In this document: in pieces, positions 4,876 through 10,463 of the stretch
Numbering within the stretch: the stretch's first letter is position 1
Layout: every line of letters starts with the position of its first letter
Source of the DNA: a virus
IMG/VR virus record: IMGVR_UViG_3300017759_000088
Span: 1 to 23,673 of that record
Reading direction: 5' to 3' (one strand)
DNA: 23,673 bases
The notes under the pieces: generated by a model
What the model saw: the letters and a program-made list of their open reading frames with translations, nothing else
Database searches by the model: none
Told to the model about the DNA's origin: nothing
Position numbers and translations under genes: made by a program

Positions 4876-5685
4876 ATGTCATTCATCCCGCAAGGCGTTC
4901 CCTTCACGTCACTTCCAACAGCAATTCGCGGAACGCTTCAGCCGAATCAGCTGGCGATTCTCTGGGTTATCCAGACCTACGCCGGAGCGAATGCCGATTG
5001 CTGGCCGTCAATCAAAACCATCGCTGATGGCGCTTGTGTTTCTGTCCGTACTGCTCGGGCTGTCGCTGGGCAGTTGGAGTCCATGGGACTTCTCCAGCGC
5101 GAATCACGCCGAAACGATCGCGGCGACTGCTGCACAAACCTCTACCGGGTCACTGTCAACCACCTGGCCAACGTTGCCCCACCGTCCTTAGACCCCCCGG
5201 CAGCATCTGCCGCACCCCTAGGCAGGAAATGCCGTACCCCCCGGCAAATGGTGCCGGACCCCCCGGCAGGAGCTGCCGCCAAACTAAATACAAAAGAACT
5301 AAATACAAAAGAACTACAAACAGCCAGTAAAGCTGCAAAAGGCCAAAAGCCAGGACGAAATGCCTACAGCGACGAGTTCCAGGCCTTTTGGCAGCAGTAT
5401 CAAAAAATTGGCAACAGAGCGACTGGTCAATCCAAGCCCAAGGCATGGGTTGAATACAAAAAGCTCACCAGAGGCGTTCAGGAGCGCCTACAAGGCACTT
5501 TGGCCGCTTCATTGAAGGATCAGGCCAGAGGGGAGCAAAAGGGCCGGTTCCTGACCTGCTACCCCGATTGTTTTCGTTGGCTGCGTGATGGCCGTTATGA
5601 ATCCTTCCTGGAAACTGCCACAGCAGCCACAGCCAAACCCAGCCACCTGACCCATCTTGGTGCTCAGGAAGGCGATCCCTTCTAA
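4876..5685 (+). CDS. Replication initiator, lambda-O-like layout (winged-helix protein)
   Basis: This 269-aa protein probably binds the origin iterons within its own gene and recruits the replicative helicase or its loader. Residues about 20-92 form a winged-helix/HTH domain (LQPNQLAILWVIQTYAGANA, then WPSIKTIADGACVSVRTARA, then LESMGLLQRESRRN). Residues about 95-156 are a Pro/Ala-rich linker encoded by the iterons and AT-rich tract. Residues about 160-250 (YSDEFQAFWQQYQKIGNRAT, then SKPKAWVEYKKLT, then RFLTCYPDCFRWLRDGRYES) match the C-terminal region common in phage replication proteins of this type. This order (DNA-binding domain, ori-encoded linker, C-terminal partner domain) is that of lambda O. 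It is the first rightward gene, divergent from rusA. No Shine-Dalgarno site is seen. Confidence 0.8.
   Translation: MSFIPQGVPFTSLPTAIRGTLQPNQLAILWVIQTYAGANADCWPSIKTIADGACVSVRTARAVAGQLESMGLLQRESRRNDRGDCCTNLYRVTVNHLANVAPPSLDPPAASAAPLGRKCRTPRQMVPDPPAGAAAKLNTKELNTKELQTASKAAKGQKPGRNAYSDEFQAFWQQYQKIGNRATGQSKPKAWVEYKKLTRGVQERLQGTLAASLKDQARGEQKGRFLTCYPDCFRWLRDGRYESFLETATAATAKPSHLTHLGAQEGDPF
5192..5279 (+). repeat. Four tandem 22-bp iterons with internal dyads
   Basis: Four contiguous units start at 5192, 5214, 5236 and 5258, exactly 22 bp apart. The consensus is ACCCCCCGGCA-N5-TGCCG plus one variable base; unit 2 differs by having CCTAGG in place of CCCCGG. Each contains the dyad GGCA-N5-TGCC. As 22 is not a multiple of 3, the repeats encode different residues in successive units, so they are conserved as DNA rather than protein. 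Confidence 0.88.
5282..5311 (+). repeat. Tandem 15-bp A-rich repeat next to the iterons
   Basis: AACTAAATACAAAAG occurs twice without a gap (5282-5296 and 5297-5311), followed by a partial third copy (AACTA). It encodes a doubled LNTKE in the initiator linker. Its position directly after the iterons suggests part of a DNA-unwinding element. Confidence 0.8.
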
Positions 5686-5700
5686 CCCCACCCCTGGCCA

Positions 5701-6210
5701 ATGAATTCATCTCATAAGCGGTCGTCCCTCGACCGTGACGCAACCTTTTACGCTCCAAAGGTCTCCTGCTTCGCGTGTTACGACACTGGCATCGTCACCA
5801 ATGGCGACGGGCTCCTGAACCATTACTTGCCCGATTACGACGCCGAAATTATCGACGGCAACATCCATCGGCATGGTGGCTCAGACTTAGCCGTTATTTG
5901 TCACTGCGTCGCCGCTTACGAGGCTCAGGACTACGAGGCCCAAACAACTCGCGCAGGGTTTCGTGATTCCACAGGTGTTCGCGCAACTGACACCAGTGGC
6001 CGTCAACAACCCATAGGCGTCAACGTTGACAAGGACACCATCCGCGACATTCACCGTCAACGTCGTGCTAACTGGGAAGCCACTGCTCGTGACATCAACT
6101 CGTTAAGACAACAAGTCCGCACTGGCCTCAAGCCACTGCTGCCTGCATACATTGCTGACGTGAAAGAGCAGCTTCAAAACGTAGAGCAGCTCCTACCTTC
6201 AATCGACTGA
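5701..6210 (+). CDS. Cys-motif protein downstream of the initiator (169 aa)
   Basis: This 169-aa protein has Cys23-x2-Cys26 (VSCFACYDTG) and Cys67-x-Cys69 (VICHC), probably one zinc site in its first 75 residues. The rest is helical, ending QLQNVEQLLPSID. The CYDTG/CHC pattern recalls zinc-binding phage replication accessory proteins, and the position directly after the initiator (15 bases) fits a replication helper, but no Walker motif is present so it is not itself a helicase or ATPase loader. I cannot name the family. The ATG at 5701 is the first in frame; no strong Shine-Dalgarno site. Confidence 0.7.
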   Translation: MNSSHKRSSLDRDATFYAPKVSCFACYDTGIVTNGDGLLNHYLPDYDAEIIDGNIHRHGGSDLAVICHCVAAYEAQDYEAQTTRAGFRDSTGVRATDTSGRQQPIGVNVDKDTIRDIHRQRRANWEATARDINSLRQQVRTGLKPLLPAYIADVKEQLQNVEQLLPSID

Positions 6211-6462
6211 ATGAAACTCCACACAGTCAGGCAACGGCCTGTAATCTTTCGCCTGCAAACGCTTCTTGACCAGTCTTTGGCCGTATCGCGTGCAGTTCTT
6301 GACAACACCCTTGAAGATGTTGAGCCCTTACCTGAATCAACTTATGAGTTTATTTCGGGCCAACTAAAAGAAATTGATCAAATTCTTCGCCTTTCCGCTT
6401 ATGCATTGCCCGAAATGCCATTCAGTTCGCGTTTCAGTTGTGACGACCAAAAGAACTGTTGA
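6211..6462 (+). CDS. Small helical protein (83 aa)
   Basis: This is an unrecognised 83-aa protein, mostly helical in its first 65 residues (LQTLLDQSLAVSRAVLDNTL, then FISGQLKEIDQILRLSAYAL). The last 15 residues overlap the zinc-ribbon gene in another frame and look unstructured. Its ATG follows the previous TGA directly (TGAATG), which supports coupled translation. No motif suggests a function. It could be shorter or spurious, but the tight junction favours a real gene. Confidence 0.55.
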   Translation: MKLHTVRQRPVIFRLQTLLDQSLAVSRAVLDNTLEDVEPLPESTYEFISGQLKEIDQILRLSAYALPEMPFSSRFSCDDQKNC

Positions 6463-6595
6463 AGGCCCCTACGAAACAGTGCGCCGCCGCCATTGCTATA
6501 CCTGTGACTACAGGTGGTACACCGCGCAGGAACCAGAGGTCAATATTGGACCATATTTGCACTGGATAGGTGATCAAGTAAAAATTCCTGAGTAA
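6401..6595 (+). CDS. Zinc-ribbon protein resembling the NrdR N-terminus (64 aa)
   Basis: From the ATG at 6401 the protein begins MHCPKCHSVRVSV and carries Cys3-x2-Cys6 and Cys32-x2-Cys35 around a basic hairpin (ETVRRRHCYTCDYRWYTAQE). This pattern matches the zinc ribbon at the N-terminus of NrdR repressors and also resembles small Ogr/Delta-like phage regulators. The ATP-cone domain of NrdR is absent. It probably binds DNA or RNA and may regulate transcription. A longer reading from 6374 adds nine hydrophobic residues before the ribbon; the shorter start fits the family better. It overlaps the previous gene by 62 bases. Confidence 0.65.
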   Translation: MHCPKCHSVRVSVVTTKRTVEGPYETVRRRHCYTCDYRWYTAQEPEVNIGPYLHWIGDQVKIPE

Positions 6596-6626
6596 AAAAT
6601 TCACTGCATTCTTTGCATTTTCCCTA

Positions 6627-6884
6627 ATGGCTAAAGTTACAATCAACCTGAAGCAAGACCAGCTTGACGCTTACAAACGCATCGCTGAGCAAAATCAAAA
6701 ACCGCTTTCGCACGTCGTTATTGACCACTTGACCAATTCGGATTTCAAGCCCTCCACCTCGCAGCTTTACAAGGCCGCAACCGAAGTTCATCACAAGTAC
6801 AAAGGTTTCCTCTCACGCGATCAGGCGTTCCATATAACCTCTGTTGCCATTAATTCACTTCACCAAACTTCCAGGCCCTGTTAA
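6627..6884 (+). CDS. Possible ribbon-helix-helix protein (85 aa)
   Basis: The N-terminus, MAKVTINLKQDQLDAYKRIA, looks like the beta-strand plus first helix of a CopG/Arc-type ribbon-helix-helix protein, followed by a second helix (EQNQKPLSHVVIDHLTN). The remaining 45 residues are helical and unrecognised. Such proteins bind DNA as dimers and often repress their own operon. It sits alone between the replication genes and the terminase genes, a natural site for a late-gene regulator, though this is only context. No strong Shine-Dalgarno site. Confidence 0.55.
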   Translation: MAKVTINLKQDQLDAYKRIAEQNQKPLSHVVIDHLTNSDFKPSTSQLYKAATEVHHKYKGFLSRDQAFHITSVAINSLHQTSRPC

Positions 6885-6893
6885 CGTCTGGGC

Positions 6894-7217
6894 ATGGCTG
6901 CTAAATCGACCAATATCCAGGTAGATGAGCGGATAAATACCGTTTACAAGCTCTTATTGGAAGGCAATAGCAGAACTCAAATCCTGCAATACGGTGCGGA
7001 TGCCTGGGGCCTCAGCACTCGCCAGCTGGAGGAATACATCAAGCGGGCCCGTGATCACCAGCGCCTAGACGCTGAGCTGGAGCGGCCCGAATGGCTCCAC
7101 GAATCGCTCTGTGCCTTGAAAGACATTCAGCGAAAGGCCACCACAAAAAGCCAATACAGCACAGCCCTTAAGGCCATCGAGTTGCAGGCCCGACTTTTGC
7201 GCTTCGAGATGTCATGA
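6894..7217 (+). CDS. terS: Terminase small subunit
   Basis: This 107-aa protein is directly upstream of and overlaps the large terminase (ATGA). The N-terminal region (VDERINTVYKLLLEGNSRTQ, then YGADAWGLSTRQLEEYIKRA) forms a helix-turn-helix as in small terminases that recognise the packaging site. The C-terminal half is helical (ALKDIQRKATTKSQYSTALK, then AIELQARLLRFEMS), suiting oligomerisation. It is at the short end of the family range. Assignment depends on position and helical pattern, which agree well. Confidence 0.82.
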   Translation: MAAKSTNIQVDERINTVYKLLLEGNSRTQILQYGADAWGLSTRQLEEYIKRARDHQRLDAELERPEWLHESLCALKDIQRKATTKSQYSTALKAIELQARLLRFEMS

Positions 7218-8575
7218 GTTTGGTTGACGACATCTGTGAGGCCGTGCCGCTTACGCAGTTCGCTACGCCACCCTCAGCTCAAGACACCAACGAAATTCTT
7301 CGTCGCATAAAAGCCGACCTGCACCCTGGTCAGTTGGCCTTTGTTGAAGACACCGAAACTCAGATCTTGGGTCTGACTGCCGGATATGGCGCAGGTAAAA
7401 CCGTGGCGCTAGCTGCGAAAAGTATTTCGCTGGCGATCCTCAATCAGGGTTTCACGGGCATCGTCATGGAGCCCACCTACCCGATGATTCGTGACATCTG
7501 GAAAGCCACCTTTGACAAATACCTGGAGCAATACGGCATCCCTTTTACATACCGAACAAGCCCTTTGCCTGAATATGAATTACACCTAAGCAAACCGACC
7601 CGGATTCTGTGCCGGTCAATTAAAAATGGGGCCTTCACTGCGGTGGGCGTCAACGCCGCGTGGGCTTGCTTTGATGAGATCGACATCTTGCGCCTGGTCG
7701 ATGCACAGAGCGCGTTTGAAAAGATTTTGGGCCGTTTACGCGAAGGCAATGTGCGGCAATTTGCTGTTGCCAGCACACCTGAAGGCTTTCGCTGGTTATT
7801 TCAGCAGTTCGGCAAACCAGAGATGCAGGAGCGCAGCGACCGCAGGTTGATTAAAATGAAGACGGCAGACAATCCACATCTGCCCCCAGACTTCATCGAA
7901 CGGCTGCAGCAGAACTACGACTCAGCAAGCCTTGCCGCTTACCTGAATGGTGAGTTCGTCCTTTTAAACAGTACGCAGGTTTACGACCGTTTTGACCGAG
8001 CGAAGCACGTTATTGAGACGGCCCCGGTCAATTTGGACAATGAGCCACGCCACTGGGGTTGTGATTTCAATATTGACAACTGCAACGCTGTTTGTGGGGT
8101 GAGGTTGGGCCATCAATTTCTAATCATTGACGAGTTAAAAGCTCATGACACAGATGCCATGGCTGCAGAAATCAAGCGACGATCTGCCCACGTTTCTGCC
8201 CCTATATATGTCTACCCAGACGCATCTGGAGGAAACCGTCATTCGTCAGCCGCGAAGACAGATTTGGAGCTGCTGCGGATGGCCGGACTCTCAGTCGTTG
8301 CCGGTCGTTCCAACCCTCTCATCCGTGATCGGGTGGCTGCTGTTCAAGCTCTGCTGGAAAACGGCAAAGGCGAGATTCGGGTGCAAATTCTTGCCAGGTG
8401 CGAACGAATGATCGAGTGCTTAGAGCTGCAGAGCTATTCAGAGCGCAATCCTTCGGAACCTGACAAAGAGGCCGGATTCGACCATCTCACTGACAGCTTG
8501 GGCTACGTGGTGTGGGCTCTATACAACCCCTTGCACGTAAGGGCTGGCCGAGGGACGGGCATCAGAGTATATTGA
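7214..8575 (+). CDS. terL: Terminase large subunit (packaging ATPase and nuclease)
   Basis: This 453-aa motor pumps DNA into the prohead and cuts the concatemer. The ATPase domain has Walker A TAGYGAGKT (55-63), Walker B ACFDE (Asp154, Glu155) and the coupling motif VASTP (185-189). The RNase-H-like nuclease domain shows Asp284 in WGCDFNI, Asp306/Glu307 in LIIDE, Asp336 in YVYPDASG and Asp423/Asp427 in FDHLTDSLGY. All motifs are intact and the length is normal. It overlaps terS by four bases. Downstream is a terminator and a 180-bp gap, so packaging genes may form a separate unit from the head genes. Confidence 0.96.
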   Translation: MSLVDDICEAVPLTQFATPPSAQDTNEILRRIKADLHPGQLAFVEDTETQILGLTAGYGAGKTVALAAKSISLAILNQGFTGIVMEPTYPMIRDIWKATFDKYLEQYGIPFTYRTSPLPEYELHLSKPTRILCRSIKNGAFTAVGVNAAWACFDEIDILRLVDAQSAFEKILGRLREGNVRQFAVASTPEGFRWLFQQFGKPEMQERSDRRLIKMKTADNPHLPPDFIERLQQNYDSASLAAYLNGEFVLLNSTQVYDRFDRAKHVIETAPVNLDNEPRHWGCDFNIDNCNAVCGVRLGHQFLIIDELKAHDTDAMAAEIKRRSAHVSAPIYVYPDASGGNRHSSAAKTDLELLRMAGLSVVAGRSNPLIRDRVAAVQALLENGKGEIRVQILARCERMIECLELQSYSERNPSEPDKEAGFDHLTDSLGYVVWALYNPLHVRAGRGTGIRVY

Positions 8576-8680
8576 TTACAGAACCGGCTATGGCTTGCGG
8601 GCTGTCGGGTCAAAGTCCAAACGGATCGGGTCGGGGTTCGCCCTAGACGCTGTGTTCTCCCCTTCCAGTTGAATATTGAG

Positions 8681-8702
8681 AGGGGCAGGTAACTGCCCTT
8701 TT
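8681..8702 (+). terminator. Intrinsic terminator after terL
   Basis: GGGCAG-GTAA-CTGCCC (8683-8698), extendable by a G-U and an A-U pair, is followed by TTTTCTTGT. It lies in the 180-bp gap between terL and the portal gene and should end or attenuate the upstream transcript. The rest of the gap (8576-8680) shows no gene; it is GC-rich with short G-runs. Confidence 0.75.
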
Positions 8703-8703
8703 C

Positions 8704-8731
8704 TTGTGTCTGCAGATCTCTCCATTAATAT
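8704..8731 (+). promoter_or_regulatory. Possible promoter for the head genes
   Basis: TTGTGT (8704-8709), a 16-bp spacer and TAATAT (8726-8731) lie in an AT-rich stretch just after the terminator and 25 bp before the portal start. The match to a sigma-70-type promoter is modest; the main support is the need for a start point after the terminator. Confidence 0.3.
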
Positions 8732-8755
8732 CAAATTATTGGAAGGGGCTTAGCC

Positions 8756-10207
8756 GTGTATTCATCTGGGATTGGTGGCGCTAAGCGTGTTGGCAACGTC
8801 AGCACTGTGGACTCGCCTAACCAGGCGTACATGAACATGGCCGACCATTGGAGCCTTCTTGAAGTCCTGTTATCGGGCACTTACGGCCTTCGGAAGGGCC
8901 ACAGAAAATTCTTGCCGCAGTATCCCCGTGAGGATGATCTCTCATACGATAATCGTCTAAAAATCAGCTGTCTGAGCCCTTTCTACGCTCGCATCGAAAA
9001 AATGTTGGCGGGCATGTTGACCCGCAAACCGGTCAGATTGACCGATGTAAGTGACACGATCACAGAGCAACTGTTTGACGCAGATCTGCAGGGCAACGAC
9101 ATCACGCAGTTTTTGTATGAAGCCACCAGGATTTGCCTGCGTTACGGCCATGTCGGTGTTCTGGTCGATGCTGCGTCTGATGGCAGCGGTAGGCCGTACT
9201 ACGTTCGCTATGCACCAAGAGATATTTTGGGCTGGCGAAGTGAAATTATTAATGGCGCACAGAAGCTGACTCAGCTGCGTTTATTTGAAACGATCACTGA
9301 GCCCGATGGTAAATACGGGGAGAAGGCAGTTGAACAAGTTCGAGTCCTGACTCCTGGGGCTTACGAGATTCACCGCAAGGAACAGGACGGTGAGTTCAAG
9401 CTGTTTGATGAGGGCACAACGACTGTCAAAGACATTCCGTTTGCGGTGGCATATTCCAACCGCGTTGGGGTGCTTGAGTCGCGGCCACCAATGAACGACA
9501 TCGCAGAGCTAAACCTCAAGCACTATCAGGCCAGCTCTGATCTCAGCAACCAGTTGAGAATCAGTGCAGTGCCTTTCTTGGCCATCTACGGGATGCCGCC
9601 TAGCGCGGAAGAAATAACGGCTGGCCCATCGGAGGCCATGAGCCTGCCGACTGATTCCCGAGTCGAGTTTGTGGAGCCATCTGGGAACAGTTACGAGGCG
9701 CAGTTCAAGCACCTGGACCGGATCGCGGAAGAGATCAATACGCTGGCGTTGGCCAGTGTCTTGGGCCAGAAGCTGTCAGCAGAAACGGCAGAATCCAAGC
9801 GCATTGACCGGAGCCAGGGCGACAGCACCATGATGCTGATCGCTCAGCAAATGCAAGATCTGCTGGACAACTGTTTGCGTTTTCATGCCGAGTATTTGAA
9901 CGAAAGCCAGCCAGGTACGGCCTACGTCAACCGGGACTTTATGGGTCAACGTTTGCAGCCCCAAGAAATACAAGCATTGCTGCAGCTTTACACTGCCGGG
10001 ACTATCACCCAGAAAACCTTGCTTGAAGAACTCAGTAAGGGAGAGGTGCTTGATGATTTGGATGTTGAAGAAGAGCTTGAGGCGCTTGAAATGGGCGGTC
10101 TATCAGGCACGCAGGAACCTGAACAAGAAGAGGAGCAGGAGCCAGAAGAAGATGAAGAAGATACGCTGCCAGAAGAGGATGAGGACGTAGAAGATGTGGC
10201 GGAATAA
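8756..10207 (+). CDS. Portal protein (DUF4055 type)
   Basis: This 483-aa portal should form the dodecameric ring at the head vertex through which DNA is packaged and ejected. The N-terminal region (GTYGLRKGHRKFLPQYPRED, then YDNRLKISCLSPFYARIEKM, then LAGMLTRKPVRL) is typical of DUF4055 portals, as is the YVRYAPRDILGWRSEIING segment. The GTG start at 8756 is preceded by GGAAGGGG with 7-base spacing. The last 45 residues form a very acidic tail (runs of Glu and Asp after residue 440) that is probably disordered. The gene overlaps the next by 14 bases. Position between terminase and the MuF protein agrees. Confidence 0.92.
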   Translation: MYSSGIGGAKRVGNVSTVDSPNQAYMNMADHWSLLEVLLSGTYGLRKGHRKFLPQYPREDDLSYDNRLKISCLSPFYARIEKMLAGMLTRKPVRLTDVSDTITEQLFDADLQGNDITQFLYEATRICLRYGHVGVLVDAASDGSGRPYYVRYAPRDILGWRSEIINGAQKLTQLRLFETITEPDGKYGEKAVEQVRVLTPGAYEIHRKEQDGEFKLFDEGTTTVKDIPFAVAYSNRVGVLESRPPMNDIAELNLKHYQASSDLSNQLRISAVPFLAIYGMPPSAEEITAGPSEAMSLPTDSRVEFVEPSGNSYEAQFKHLDRIAEEINTLALASVLGQKLSAETAESKRIDRSQGDSTMMLIAQQMQDLLDNCLRFHAEYLNESQPGTAYVNRDFMGQRLQPQEIQALLQLYTAGTITQKTLLEELSKGEVLDDLDVEEELEALEMGGLSGTQEPEQEEEQEPEEDEEDTLPEEDEDVEDVAE

Positions 10208-10463
10208 ACCGGAGCGTCGAGAGCGAAACCTATTTGTATTTCAGGGCAGATGTATGGGCCCACATTTCGGGATTGTGAGAACTACTTGGTACGACAACGG
10301 CCAAATCAGCGGGATACAAGAAACAAGGCTGAGAGAAAGCCCCGACTGGGTTATTAATACAGCCAAGTTCACCGCAGTGGTTGGCACAGCATTGCGCGAA
10401 GGTGCTGACGTGTCTGTTTATGTGGATTGTGACCCTGCCGAATTGGGCTTGGAGGGCATGTGA
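10194..10463 (+). CDS. Small protein between portal and MuF genes (89 aa)
   Basis: This 89-aa protein is rich in beta-strand and aromatic residues (GIVRTTWYDNGQISGIQETR, then LRESPDWVINTAKFTAVVGT). No family is recognised. Its ATG lies 14 bases inside the portal gene and its TGA overlaps the GTG of the MuF gene, so it is packed into the head operon and almost certainly translated with it. It may be a minor head or connector-associated protein, but only context says so. Confidence 0.65.
   Translation: MWRNKPERRERNLFVFQGRCMGPHFGIVRTTWYDNGQISGIQETRLRESPDWVINTAKFTAVVGTALREGADVSVYVDCDPAELGLEGM

Larger units (their letters stand above)
5192..5345. other. Probable replication origin inside the initiator gene
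   Basis: Four iterons are followed at once by an A-rich, GC-poor tract (5280-5345), giving the iterons-then-AT-rich-element layout of lambda ori, also inside the initiator gene. The AT tract would be the unwinding element. Origin function is inferred from this architecture. Confidence 0.75.

Noticed and set aside
5192-5279. The four repeats as a CRISPR array
   Set aside because: Units are contiguous at 22 bp with no spacers and lie inside a coding gene; iterons explain them better.
9988-10263. Ser-rich leftward frame of 91 aa at the end of the portal gene
   Set aside because: It is the reverse image of the Glu/Asp-rich portal tail (GAA/GAG read backwards as Ser codons).
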